From: Ruegeria sp. HKCCD7303
GTDB taxonomy: Bacteria; Pseudomonadota; Alphaproteobacteria; Rhodobacterales; Rhodobacteraceae
Length of the DNA stretch: 64,000 bases
Assembly: GCF_013111185.1 (NCBI RefSeq)
Contig: NZ_WVRE01000004.1
Coordinates: 248,001-312,000 of the forward strand
Direction of reading: 5' to 3'
A program made the translations under genes and the position numbers. Positions 8,867 through 17,486 of the stretch are shown here, piece after piece. The notes below the pieces were generated by a model, which was not told where the DNA came from, searched no databases, and saw only the letters and a program-made list of their open reading frames with translations. Within the stretch, counting starts at the first letter, position 1; each line of letters begins with the position of its first letter.

Positions 8867-10318
8867 ATGATTGGCTTCACTACTGCCGCTTACGTTGTTG
8901 CGGCTGTTCTGTTCATCCTGTCGCTGGGTGGTCTGTCGAACCAAGAAAGCGCTAAGCGCGCGGTCTGGTACGGCATCGTCGGTATGGCGCTGGCGGTCTT
9001 TGCCACTCTGGTTGGCCCTGGTTCCGGCCTGTGGCTGCTGTCGATCCTGCTGATCATTGGCGGCGGTCTGATCGGTCAATACGTGGCGCAACGCGTCCAG
9101 ATGACCGAAATGCCGCAACTGGTGGCAGCAATGCACTCGCTGGTCGGTCTTGCGGCGGTCTTTGTGGGCTTTAATGCGCATTTTGAAATCGGCAACGTGG
9201 CGCAGGTAATGGCCATCGTTGACAGCGCCAAAGATGCGGACCTGTCCGATCTGGGGGCATTCGCCAAGCTGATTGCCAAGAAAACCCCGGCGGAACTTGC
9301 AATCCTGCACGTGGAACTGTTCCTGGGTATCTTCATCGGTGCGATCACCTTTACCGGTTCGGTTGTGGCCTATGGCAAACTGGCGGGTAAGGTAACGTCG
9401 GCGGCGACCAAACTGCCCGGCGGTCATGCATTGAACGCGGCGGCTGCGGGTCTCTCGCTGATCTGCCTGTTCTGGTATACCAGCACCGGTGGCTTCCTCC
9501 CGCTGTTTTTGATGACCCTGGCGGCACTGTTCATCGGCTATCACCTGATCATGGGCATCGGCGGGGCCGACATGCCGGTGGTTGTGTCAATGCTGAACAG
9601 CTATTCGGGCTGGGCGGCTGCCGCGATCGGCTTCAGCCTGGGCAACGACCTTCTGATCGTCGTCGGTGCGCTGGTGGGCTCGTCCGGTGCGATCCTGTCT
9701 TACATCATGTGTAAGGCGATGAACCGGCATTTCGTCAGCGTGATCTTGGGCGGCTTTGGCGGCAGCTCGGGCCCGCAGATGGAGGTCGAAGGCGAGCAGG
9801 TGGCTATCGAGGCTGATGGTGTGGCTGCGGCTTTGAACGATGCGGACAGCGTTATCATCATCCCGGGTTACGGTATGGCCGTGGCGCAGGCGCAGCAGTC
9901 AGTCAGCGAGCTTGTTCGCAAGCTGCGCGCCAAGGGCAAGAACGTGCGCTTTGCGATCCACCCTGTTGCGGGTCGTCTTCCGGGTCACATGAACGTTCTG
10001 CTGGCCGAGGCGAAAGTGCCATATGACATCGTACTTGAGATGGACGAGATCAACGAGGACTTCCCTGAAACGGATGTGGCCATCGTCATCGGTTCGAACG
10101 ACATCGTGAACCCGGCCGCACAAGAAGATCCAAACAGCCCCATTGCTGGCATGCCGGTTCTGGAGTGCTGGAAGGCCAAGCAGGTGTTTGTGTCGAAACG
10201 TGGTCAGGGCACCGGGTATTCCGGTATCGAAAACCCGCTGTTCTTCAAAGAGAACACCCGCATGTTCTACGGTGACGCAAAACAGTCGCTCGACAAGCTG
10301 CTGCCCATGATCGACTGA
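8867..10318 (+). CDS. pntB: NAD(P) transhydrogenase subunit beta
   Basis: 483 residues. ATG 8867 has AAGGAGG at 8852-8858, overlapping the end of pntA. The N-terminal two thirds is a run of membrane helices forming the proton path. The soluble C-terminal domain binds NADP(H): [13 protein letters not shown], the family fingerprint, at about 326-338, then [14 protein letters not shown] and [12 protein letters not shown]. It partners with PntA to make NADPH at the expense of proton-motive force. Length and composition are normal. Confidence 0.96.
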   Translation: MIGFTTAAYVVAAVLFILSLGGLSNQESAKRAVWYGIVGMALAVFATLVGPGSGLWLLSILLIIGGGLIGQYVAQRVQMTEMPQLVAAMHSLVGLAAVFVGFNAHFEIGNVAQVMAIVDSAKDADLSDLGAFAKLIAKKTPAELAILHVELFLGIFIGAITFTGSVVAYGKLAGKVTSAATKLPGGHALNAAAAGLSLICLFWYTSTGGFLPLFLMTLAALFIGYHLIMGIGGADMPVVVSMLNSYSGWAAAAIGFSLGNDLLIVVGALVGSSGAILSYIMCKAMNRHFVSVILGGFGGSSGPQMEVEGEQVAIEADGVAAALNDADSVIIIPGYGMAVAQAQQSVSELVRKLRAKGKNVRFAIHPVAGRLPGHMNVLLAEAKVPYDIVLEMDEINEDFPETDVAIVIGSNDIVNPAAQEDPNSPIAGMPVLECWKAKQVFVSKRGQGTGYSGIENPLFFKENTRMFYGDAKQSLDKLLPMID

Positions 10319-10340
10319 TCAAAAGGCTTAATCCAATTGC

Positions 10341-10372
10341 AAAGGGCGCCTTTGGGCGCCCTTTTCTTTTTT
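10341..10372 (+). terminator. Rho-independent terminator of pntAB
   Basis: A perfect 10-bp stem, AAAGGGCGCC (10341-10350) with GGCGCCCTTT (10355-10364), around a TTTG loop, runs into a T-rich tract to 10372. It lies 22 bp after the pntB stop codon. Confidence 0.92.
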
Positions 10373-10378
10373 GTATTG

Positions 10379-10426
10379 CAGGAGGCTTTGCCTCCTGACC
10401 TCCAAGGTATTTTTAGCCAGATGAAG
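10379..10426. repeat. Extragenic repeat, copy A (hairpin plus conserved tail)
   Basis: CAGGAGGC-TTT-GCCTCCTG (10379-10397) is a perfect 8-bp hairpin. It is followed by a 29-base tail (10398-10426) ending in AGCCAGATGAAG. A second copy with a different stem sequence but 26 of 29 tail bases identical lies at 24058-24105. The design of a variable stem that keeps its pairing plus a constant tail suggests a dispersed repetitive element, not chance. Confidence 0.75.
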
Positions 10427-10466
10427 CAGCGGATTGTGATAAAATGGCTTGGTCAGGAGGTTTGTG

Positions 10467-10823
10467 ATGCAGAAGGTGAATGGCATAGGGGGCGTGTTCT
10501 TTCGGGCACGCGATCCAGAAGCTTTGAGTGCGTGGTACGCGGAACACCTGGGCGTCGATCATTACAATCCCGTGCCTTGGAAACAACGCGAAGGCTATAC
10601 TGTCTTTGCTCCGTTTGCGCAGGACACCGAGTATTTCGGGCGGGAAGATCAGCAATGGATGATCAACTTCCGTGTCGATGATCTGGCGGCCATGACTCGG
10701 CAACTGGAGGCGGCTGGAATCGCCGTTGAAACGCATCCGGATTGGGACAGCGAGGTTGGGAAATTCGCACGCATCCACGATCCCGAGGGCAACCCGATCG
10801 AGCTGTGGCAACCAAATCAATGA
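10467..10823 (+). CDS. VOC (glyoxalase/bleomycin-resistance fold) family protein
   Basis: 118 residues from ATG 10467, selected because AGGAGG lies at 10455-10460. A single vicinal-oxygen-chelate unit is visible: VNGIGGVFFRARDPEALSAW at the start, a middle with MINFRVDDLAAMTRQLEAAG, and the C-terminal strand FARIHDPEGNPIELWQP whose Glu is a usual metal ligand. Such small proteins are dimeric metal-dependent lyases, dioxygenases or resistance proteins; the substrate cannot be inferred. Context gives no clue: it follows an extragenic repeat and precedes an independently promoted DUF3422 gene. Confidence 0.82.
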   Translation: MQKVNGIGGVFFRARDPEALSAWYAEHLGVDHYNPVPWKQREGYTVFAPFAQDTEYFGREDQQWMINFRVDDLAAMTRQLEAAGIAVETHPDWDSEVGKFARIHDPEGNPIELWQPNQ

Positions 10824-10833
10824 GATAGCCGGC

Positions 10834-10906
10834 TTGTATACCTTTGTATCCCTGTAAGTATATGAAACAAAAAGAGAATTGAAGAAAGTCATATGTATCG
10901 TATAGT
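10834..10906 (+). promoter_or_regulatory. Promoter of DUF3422 gene with upstream 10-bp tandem repeats
   Basis: TTGAAG (10879-10884) and TATAGT (10901-10906) are separated by 16 bp: four and five matches to the sigma-70 consensus, placing a start site about 20 bases before the ATG at 10931. Upstream, TTGTATACCT (10834-10843) and TTGTATCCCT (10844-10853) are near-identical tandem 10-mers, possibly an activator or repressor site. Confidence 0.5.
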
Positions 10907-10930
10907 GCGCGTGACGAGGCGGAGCCCTGA

Positions 10931-12208
10931 ATGACACCGATAGACGACCATCCCCTTCGATATGCGTTGGCCAATGAATTGCATGCGCGACCGTTTCCTG
11001 TCGCTTCGATGCCGTGTACGGTGGCCTTTCTGGCGATCAAAAAACCGGAGGCTGCCGTCGCCCGTGATCGGCGCGAGGATTTGGCCCATTTGATCAATCT
11101 TCTGGATCGCCATGGCGCGCAGCACCCTCAGCCTGATGCCACGCATTACGCCGGACAGATCGGTCGACATTGGCTGAAATGGGAGCAACACACAGAGTTT
11201 GTCACCTACACGGCAATCGCTCAGAACGTGAGCGACCGTGCGTTCAATCCGGCCGATTTCGAAGTCTTTCCACCCGATTGGCTGATGGCCAGTCCGGGCC
11301 AAAGGGTCACATCTGCGATGGTTCGTGTCGTAGAGCGCGAAAGTGACGATGTGATTAAGTCCAAATTGCTGGATTGGTTCGAGCCTGAAAGCCTGGCCGT
11401 GGCCAGGGTGTTGGACGATGCCGCTGTTTGCGCCAGCGATTTTCGCATCGATCCGGCAGGTCACATGCGTTTTGCTTTGTTTGTGGCTGAAGGTACCGGT
11501 CGGCGCCGTACGGGACGAATTGTCCAACGCCTCTGCGAAATTGAGACCTACAAGGCGATGTCCATGTTGGGCTTCGCGCGTGTCAAGCAGTTGATGCCGC
11601 GTATCGGAGAGTTGGATGGACAGTTGACACAATTGCTGGGACAGATGACCGATAACTCGGCTCAGCCTGACGCGCTGCTGCAGGATCTTTTGTCGACGTC
11701 GATTGAACTCGAAACACTGTCCGCCTGGTGTTCGTTCAGGTTCGGAGCCACGGGTGCTTACGAAGCTATTGTCAATCAGCGGATCGAAGTGTTGCGAGAA
11801 GAGCGGTTCCAGGGCGGTCAGAACTTTGCCGATTTTATGATGCGGCGCTATGATCCTGCGATCCGGACAGTTAAGTCCACCGAACGCCGCCTTCAGGCAT
11901 TGTCCGACAGGGCCATCCGAGCTGGCGAGTTGTTGCGGACCAGGGTGGATGTGGAACGCAGTGCGCAGAACCAAGCGTTGTTGGAAAGCATGGACCGTCG
12001 GGCGGATCTGGCGTTACGGCTGCAACACACTGTCGAAGGCCTGTCCGTTGTTGCAATCAGCTACTACGCGGTTTCTTTGGTAAGCTATCTTTTGTATCCG
12101 CTAACGGCGTCGGGGATCAGCAAGGGTATGCTGACGGCGGCGGTAACGGTCCCGGTGGTGGCCGGAGTCTGGTTCGCAATTCGACGGATCCGCAAGCGGC
12201 TTGGTTGA
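10931..12208 (+). CDS. DUF3422 family membrane-anchored protein
   Basis: 425 residues, starting MTPIDDHPLRYALANELHAR, the typical opening of DUF3422 (RYxLxNELHARPFP). The long hydrophilic body includes a helical, possibly coiled-coil stretch at about 290-370 (QFxxxxNFADFMMRRY, TERRLQALSDRAIRAGELL). Two hydrophobic segments at about 373-391 and 397-415 end in a basic tail (RRIRKRLG), so the bulk probably lies on one face of the inner membrane. The family is widespread in proteobacteria and has no firmly established function. A short leader follows a good promoter; the ribosome site is GGAG at 10920-10923. Confidence 0.85.
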   Translation: MTPIDDHPLRYALANELHARPFPVASMPCTVAFLAIKKPEAAVARDRREDLAHLINLLDRHGAQHPQPDATHYAGQIGRHWLKWEQHTEFVTYTAIAQNVSDRAFNPADFEVFPPDWLMASPGQRVTSAMVRVVERESDDVIKSKLLDWFEPESLAVARVLDDAAVCASDFRIDPAGHMRFALFVAEGTGRRRTGRIVQRLCEIETYKAMSMLGFARVKQLMPRIGELDGQLTQLLGQMTDNSAQPDALLQDLLSTSIELETLSAWCSFRFGATGAYEAIVNQRIEVLREERFQGGQNFADFMMRRYDPAIRTVKSTERRLQALSDRAIRAGELLRTRVDVERSAQNQALLESMDRRADLALRLQHTVEGLSVVAISYYAVSLVSYLLYPLTASGISKGMLTAAVTVPVVAGVWFAIRRIRKRLG

Positions 12209-12277
12209 GCGTCAATTGCCAAATTCGGCCGGACCTGTAGAACAGGGGACGTTTGGCGAGCGACGCGAGGGTTTTCG

Positions 12278-13414
12278 GTGATTACCATAATTGCAGCATG
12301 GCGAGCGGTTGCCGCCATGTTTATCCTGAATGGGGCACTGTTCGGAATATGGGCCTCGCGCATCCCTGCTGTGCGCGACAGGTTGGGTCTGTCGCATGAG
12401 GAACTGGGTTATGGGCTGCTGTTCATGGCGGCTGGTGCTGTTTGTTCTTTCCCCATCACCGGGCGGCTCACGGATCGGTTCGGGGCTGTTGCCATTACCC
12501 GTGTCATTGCGGTGCTTTATACTCTGTCGCTAATCCTGCTAGCCATGGCCGGTGGATTTTGGGGGTTGGCGGTCTTCCTGTTCATCTTTGGTGCCTTCCA
12601 CGGCTCTATGGACGTGGCAATGAACGCTTGGGCGGCTGAGGTTGAACAGACCTTTGACAAACCTGTAATGTCCTCTTTCCATGCGATGTGGAGTCTGGGC
12701 GCGGGCCTTGGCGCGCTGAGCGGATATGTTGCTGTTCAGATGGGGCTGAGTGTTCTTGCGCACTTCCTGCTGGCGGGAGGACTCGTCGTGGCCTTTGCGC
12801 TCGCCTCTTCCTGGGTGCGTTGGACTTCAAAACGTTCAGAGCGCGGGCAGGGATCCGTGTTTGCTCTGCCGTCCGGTATATTGGTTTTGGTTGGGTTTAC
12901 CGCATTGTGCGGAGCCCTGGGGGAAGGCGCTGTCGCGGATTGGAGCGCGATCTATTTGCGCGACATTACGAATGCGACCGAAAGTGTTGCGGCCTTGGGC
13001 TACGCCGTTTTCTCAGTAACAATGGTGGCCTTTCGCCTGGCGGGCGCAGTTGTCATTACACGCTTCGGCCCGGTTGCCACGGCGCGATTTGGCGGGTTAT
13101 GCGCTGCAGTTGGCGTGTTTGCTGTGGTATCAGCAGTGACACCTCTGCCCGCATTGGCCGGTTTTGCACTGATGGGTGTAGGCTATGCCGTGATTATGCC
13201 GCTGGCGTTCAGCCGGGCTGCAAGTGACCCGGATGTGCCGCCGGGGCAGGCCATCGCCAGTGTTGCCACTTTGGGATATGGGGGGCTGTTGATCGGACCG
13301 CCATTGATCGGGTTTTTGGCCGAACTGTTTGGCTTGCGTTTGGCGTTTTCAGTGTTGCTGCCGCTGGCGGCCCTGATCATAGTTTTGGCCGGCGCGCTCA
13401 GGCGCGCCGACTGA
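12278..13414 (+). CDS. Major facilitator superfamily transporter
   Basis: 378 residues from GTG 12278 with GCGAGGG just upstream. About eleven to twelve hydrophobic segments are visible. The MFS loop motif appears as GRLTDRFGA after the second segment. The N-terminal pattern RIPAVRDRLGLSHEELGYGLLFMAAG resembles YbjJ-like transporters. Substrate unknown. It converges with the peptide permease operon (6 bp between stops), with no clear terminator between them. Confidence 0.85.
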   Translation: MITIIAAWRAVAAMFILNGALFGIWASRIPAVRDRLGLSHEELGYGLLFMAAGAVCSFPITGRLTDRFGAVAITRVIAVLYTLSLILLAMAGGFWGLAVFLFIFGAFHGSMDVAMNAWAAEVEQTFDKPVMSSFHAMWSLGAGLGALSGYVAVQMGLSVLAHFLLAGGLVVAFALASSWVRWTSKRSERGQGSVFALPSGILVLVGFTALCGALGEGAVADWSAIYLRDITNATESVAALGYAVFSVTMVAFRLAGAVVITRFGPVATARFGGLCAAVGVFAVVSAVTPLPALAGFALMGVGYAVIMPLAFSRAASDPDVPPGQAIASVATLGYGGLLIGPPLIGFLAELFGLRLAFSVLLPLAALIIVLAGALRRAD

Positions 13415-13420
13415 GTTTGC

Positions 13421-14401
13421 TTAACGTCCGCGAATTCGCGGATCCAGCGCGTCGCGTAGGCCATCGCCCAGGTAATTCACGCTGAGCACGGTCAACGAGA
13501 TTGCCAGTCCGGGCCAGAACACACGCTCAGGGTACTGCTGCAGATAGTCTACCCCGTCGAACAGTAGGCGGCCCCAGGTTGGAAAGTCGGGCGGGAAGCC
13601 CAATCCAAGGAAGGACAGCGCGCTTTCGGTAATGATCGCCGTGGCAATCCCAAGCGTCGCAGACACCATGATCGGTGACAGCACGTTCGGCAGGATATGC
13701 CGCGTGATGATTTGGCTGTTGCTGGTGCCGATAGAGCGCGCCGCCAGAACGAATTCTCGTTCCTTGATGGCCAGCACGTCGCCCCGCACGATCCGGGCGG
13801 TTGGCATCCAAGAGGTGATGCCGATGGCGCAGACAATCAGGATGAAAATTCCGCGCTCCAACCCAAAGGCAGCCGATAAAGGCTCGCGGAACAGAAGCAT
13901 CATGACCAACAGCAGTGGCAGCAGGGGCAGGGCCAGGAACAGGTCCGTCAGGCGCATCAGCGGTCCGTCAAGCCGTTTGAAGAACCCGGCCAAGACACCG
14001 ATAAACGACCCTAGGAAAAGCGCCAGAAGCATTGCCGTGATGCCCACCGAAACCGAGGTCTGCCCGCCTGACATCATGCGCGCCAGAATATCTCGACCCA
14101 ACTGGTCGGTTCCAAACGGATGTGCCCAGCTTGGCCCCTGATTGCGCGAACGGATGTCTATTTGCGTTGGATCAATGCTCCACAGGTACGGTCCCAGATA
14201 GACGCCTGCAACGATGAAGAGGAACAGGATCGCACCAACCATCGCGCCCTTGTGGGTCTTGAACTGATCCCACACATCGCGCCATTGGCTGCGCGGAGGG
14301 GTTGCCAGTTCCTCCATAGCGCCTGCGCCCGGCACGGCGGTCGATGCGGCTGCCAGTCCTTCATCCGGGATCAGCGTGTCTGATTTGTCGGTATCAGTCA
14401 T
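13421..14401 (-). CDS. Peptide/opine-type ABC transporter permease (OppC/DppC type)
   Basis: 326 residues from the ATG at 14401, whose ATGACTGA overlaps the stop of the upstream permease gene, a typical coupled pair; a longer reading back to 14437 has no support. A cytoplasmic N-terminal stretch of about 60 residues precedes six hydrophobic segments. The DppC/OppC N-terminal element HPFGTDQLGRDILARMMSGG and the inner-membrane EAA loop (EREFVLAARSIGTSNSQIITRHILPN) that contacts the ATPase are both clear. It ends DALDPRIRGR, the usual C-terminus. Last gene of the binding protein-permease-permease operon. Confidence 0.93.
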   Translation of the reverse strand: MTDTDKSDTLIPDEGLAAASTAVPGAGAMEELATPPRSQWRDVWDQFKTHKGAMVGAILFLFIVAGVYLGPYLWSIDPTQIDIRSRNQGPSWAHPFGTDQLGRDILARMMSGGQTSVSVGITAMLLALFLGSFIGVLAGFFKRLDGPLMRLTDLFLALPLLPLLLVMMLLFREPLSAAFGLERGIFILIVCAIGITSWMPTARIVRGDVLAIKEREFVLAARSIGTSNSQIITRHILPNVLSPIMVSATLGIATAIITESALSFLGLGFPPDFPTWGRLLFDGVDYLQQYPERVFWPGLAISLTVLSVNYLGDGLRDALDPRIRGR

Positions 14402-15401
14402 AGCGAATCCTCGGGTCCAGAATGCCGTAAAGAACATCGGCGATCAGGTTGAACAGCACGATCAGCACGGCAAAGATGAAGGTCAGGGTTTGCACCATCG
14501 GCAGGTCGTTGGCCTGAATTGCGCCGATCAGCAATTGGCCGATGCCGTTCACTTTGAACACCTGCTCGGTGATGATGGCACCCCCGAAGATGGCCGGAAT
14601 ACCCAGCGCAATCACGGTAACCACGGGGATCATCGAGTTGCGCAGGACGTGGACCATAACGACCGTGTATTCACTCAGGCCCTTGGCGCGTGCGGTCCGG
14701 ACGTAATCCTGATTGAGGTTGTCCAGCATCGAGGCGCGCATGAACCGGCTGAGCTGTGCGGTAATCTGCAAGGCCAGAACCATGACCGGCATGATCATCT
14801 GTTTCAGCTGTACGACAAAGCTGTCCCAGCTGTTGACCACATGGGTTGTGTCATAGATCGACGGGAACCAACCCAGCTGGACCGAGAAGATCACGATCAC
14901 CAGAACGCCCGAGAAGAAGGGCGGGACCGAGAAACCAACCATCGACACGAATGTGCCCATCTGATCGAACCACGAATACTGGCGGTAGGCCGAATAGATG
15001 CCGATGGGCAGAGCGATCAGGATGGCGACCACATAGGCGGTGCCGACAACCCACAGGGTCTGGGGGATACGCTGAACGACGATGTCCATGACCGGCGAGC
15101 GGGTCTGCCACGAAATCACACGCAGGTCACCTTCGGAAAAGGTGGTGCCAAACATGTGGTCGATCAGAACCTGCGGTTCGATCCAGAAGAATTGCACGAT
15201 CCATTTCCAGAACCGGATATGCATCGGCTGGCCAAGGCCAAGCGCCTCGCGCATCTTCTCTTTGACTTCAGGCGGAACGGTGAGCGGGACCTGCGCCATC
15301 GGATCGCCAGGGGCAAGCTCGAGCAGCAGGAAAATGACGAGGCTGATGAACAGCAGCGTGGGTACGGCCAGCACCAGTCGTCTGATTGTGAAATTGAGCA
15401 T
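14394..15401 (-). CDS. Peptide ABC transporter permease (OppB/DppB type)
   Basis: 335 residues beginning MLNFTIRRLVLAVPTLLFIS, the classic DppB/OppB first helix. An extracytoplasmic segment with ELAPGDPMAQ follows. About six membrane segments are visible, with the EAA loop YVRTARAKGLSEYTVVMVHV near 230-250, and the ending GILDPRIRYD. It forms the heterodimeric channel with the next gene. A 94-bp gap with a strong hairpin separates it from the binding-protein gene upstream, which may lower its expression relative to that gene. Confidence 0.94.
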   Translation of the reverse strand: MLNFTIRRLVLAVPTLLFISLVIFLLLELAPGDPMAQVPLTVPPEVKEKMREALGLGQPMHIRFWKWIVQFFWIEPQVLIDHMFGTTFSEGDLRVISWQTRSPVMDIVVQRIPQTLWVVGTAYVVAILIALPIGIYSAYRQYSWFDQMGTFVSMVGFSVPPFFSGVLVIVIFSVQLGWFPSIYDTTHVVNSWDSFVVQLKQMIMPVMVLALQITAQLSRFMRASMLDNLNQDYVRTARAKGLSEYTVVMVHVLRNSMIPVVTVIALGIPAIFGGAIITEQVFKVNGIGQLLIGAIQANDLPMVQTLTFIFAVLIVLFNLIADVLYGILDPRIRYD

Positions 15402-15450
15402 TAAGAGGCGCCTTTATATGCGTCTTCTTGTTGGGGTGGTGTGCAAATGA

Positions 15451-15478
15451 CCGCGCCCCGATAACGACCGGGGCGCGG
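15451..15478. other. Intercistronic stem-loop between binding protein and permease genes
   Basis: CCGCGCCCCG (15451-15460) and CGGGGCGCGG (15469-15478) form a perfect 10-bp GC stem with an 8-nt loop. In the minus-strand transcript it follows the binding-protein stop by 17 bases and no uridine run comes after it. Such stems in ABC importer operons protect the upstream message and reduce downstream expression; that role is inferred here. Confidence 0.7.
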
Positions 15479-15495
15479 CTTTGCAAGATCAGTGC

Positions 15496-17202
15496 TTAGG
15501 AGCCGGTTTTGCGGTACCAGTCCGCAATGTTCCACAGCTCGCTGTCCCAAACGTTCAGGACAACGCCACCCAAGGTGTTCGCGTGCGCCGACAGACGACC
15601 ACGGTGAACCAGCGGGATCATACCGCCATTCTGAACCATGATGTCATTCAGCTGTTTCGCGATCTCGGCGCGAGCTTCCAGACCAGCGGTCTCGGCCAGT
15701 TTGGCGTGCAACGCGTCAAACTCTTCGTTGCAGAAGCGGGAGATGTTTTCACCCTGCCACTGGCTTTCCGGCTTCGGTGCTTTGTCGCACAGGCCGTTGC
15801 CAAGATAGGACTGCGGGTCGGTGCCGTTGAAGGTGTTGGCGTACATCTCAACGTCAGCATAGAACTTCTGGAAGGTGTCAGGCGAACCCGGGTCACCACC
15901 AAAGAAGACCGACGCGTTGATGTTGCGCAGCTCGGTTTCGATGCCGATTTGGCTCCACCATTCTTTAATCAGCGCCTGGAAGTCCTGACGGACAGCGTTG
16001 GTCGAGGTTTGGTAAACCACTTTCAGCGGAACGCCGTCTTTCTCGCGAATGCCGTCGCCGTTGGTGTCAACGATTCCGGCCTCGTCCAGCAGCGCATTTG
16101 CACCTGCGATATCCTGCGTGTCACAGGTCATCGAAGTCGAGTTGAAGGCCGCAGGGGCGGGAACCCAGTTACAGGTCACCTTACCGGCCTGACCATATCC
16201 GATCTCAACCAGAAGCGGACGGTCGATGGCCATGGACATGGCTTTGTAGACCGCCGGATCTTGCAGGAACGGGTGCGGATGAGCAGCCGTTGAACGCTCG
16301 CCTTCTGGCAGGTCGGGCGATGGGTTGGTCTGGTTCAGCATGATACGCTCGACCAGCGGGCCAAAGCCTGCAACCGGGGTACCTTTGCCGCCTTCCTGCA
16401 TCTGCGCGATCACTTCGGGCGCCAGCTGAAGGTTCCAAGCGTAGTCGAATTCACCCGTTTCCATGACAGCACGACCCGCGGCCGTTGCATCGCCACCGCC
16501 CTTGAAGGTCACGCTCGCAAAGGCAGGTTTTGCCGGGTCACGATAATTGTCGTTGGCTGCGAAAGTGATGACGTCGTTCGGTTTGAACTCGGTTACAACA
16601 AACGGGCCGGTTCCGATCGGGTTAAAGTTCTGGTCGGTGCATTCGGGGGCTTTCGCGCCAAGGCAGTCCGCGAACTGAGCCGCCTGAATGATCGGGCTTT
16701 CACCACCTACGAACGGGCCATAGGGGAAGGGGGTCGGCTTGTCGAATGTGACTTTGACGGTCAGGTCATCCACCGCCTCGACCGAGGTGACGCCCTCGAA
16801 CTTGGTGACCTGCGCGCAGCCGCCTTCGGGATGCATGCAGTAGTCAGCAGTGAATTTCACGTCAGCCGAGGTGAATGGAGAACCGTCCGACCAGGTGATT
16901 CCGGGCGCGATCTTCCATGTGATCGATGTCAGGTCTTCGCTGACACCACCATTTTCCACGGTCGGGATTTCCGATGCCAGATAAGGCACCATGTTGCCGT
17001 CTTGGTCGTAACGCGCGAGCGGCTCAATCACCAATGAGGCTGATTCCACATCTTTCGTACCACCGGATAGAAACGGGTTCAGGATCGACGGCGCTTGCCA
17101 ATAAATGATGCTGACATTGCCGTCCGATCCGCGCTCGGCAAAGGCCATCGGAGCCATTGCCGTGCTCGCAATCGCACCAAGCAAAAGGGTTTTGATTTTC
17201 AT
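15496..17202 (-). CDS. Peptide ABC transporter substrate-binding protein (family 5)
   Basis: 568 residues with a clear Sec signal peptide (MKIKTLLLGAIASTAMAPMAFA, cleavage near residue 22). GGGAG precedes ATG 17202. The family 5 solute-binding pattern is visible: LVIEPLARYDQDGNMVPYLA, then ITWSDGSPFTSADVKFT, PIGTGPFVVTEFK, and late LNDIMVQNGGMIPLVHRG. These proteins bind oligopeptides, dipeptides or acylated amino compounds in the periplasm and deliver them to the permease pair. First gene of the minus-strand importer operon, divergent from the ATPase gene. The neighbouring amidohydrolases suggest a peptide or N-acyl amino acid ligand. Confidence 0.93.
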   Translation of the reverse strand: MKIKTLLLGAIASTAMAPMAFAERGSDGNVSIIYWQAPSILNPFLSGGTKDVESASLVIEPLARYDQDGNMVPYLASEIPTVENGGVSEDLTSITWKIAPGITWSDGSPFTSADVKFTADYCMHPEGGCAQVTKFEGVTSVEAVDDLTVKVTFDKPTPFPYGPFVGGESPIIQAAQFADCLGAKAPECTDQNFNPIGTGPFVVTEFKPNDVITFAANDNYRDPAKPAFASVTFKGGGDATAAGRAVMETGEFDYAWNLQLAPEVIAQMQEGGKGTPVAGFGPLVERIMLNQTNPSPDLPEGERSTAAHPHPFLQDPAVYKAMSMAIDRPLLVEIGYGQAGKVTCNWVPAPAAFNSTSMTCDTQDIAGANALLDEAGIVDTNGDGIREKDGVPLKVVYQTSTNAVRQDFQALIKEWWSQIGIETELRNINASVFFGGDPGSPDTFQKFYADVEMYANTFNGTDPQSYLGNGLCDKAPKPESQWQGENISRFCNEEFDALHAKLAETAGLEARAEIAKQLNDIMVQNGGMIPLVHRGRLSAHANTLGGVVLNVWDSELWNIADWYRKTGS

Positions 17203-17486
17203 AATTTACTCCCGAATTGGACACGTTTGTGTCTCGATTATTTCCGCAATGCCTGCGGACTTGGCGTTGCTGCCTTGGGGCAAGGTTTTGATCGGTAACG
17301 ATAATAGCGCTAACGTTTTAAAGCGCGCTCTCTCCCCAAAGCAGTTACGTGGGGTATCGAAACAGAACTTAAGAAAAATGCAAGTGGTGCCGTCGCGAAA
17401 ATGTGTATTGCGTTTGACTTTTCCCGGTAGCCCGCCGTAGCGTTCGGCACTCAGAACAAAAATGACAACGTCAGGGGAGCGTGCGC
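17203..17486. promoter_or_regulatory. Divergent intergenic region between importer operon and ATPase gene
   Basis: About 280 bp that must hold promoters in both directions. Small dyads are visible: GACAC-GTTT-GTGTC (17220-17233) just upstream of the binding-protein start, and CCTTG-GGG-CAAGG near 17273-17285. A GATAAT/TATTAT-like hexamer near 17300 has no convincing -35 partner on either strand. No regulator gene is adjacent. Confidence 0.35.

Noticed and set aside
13391-13408. GGCGCG...CGCGCC dyad as a terminator for the MFS gene
   Set aside because: It lies inside the coding sequence (LRRAD end) and has no T-run after it.
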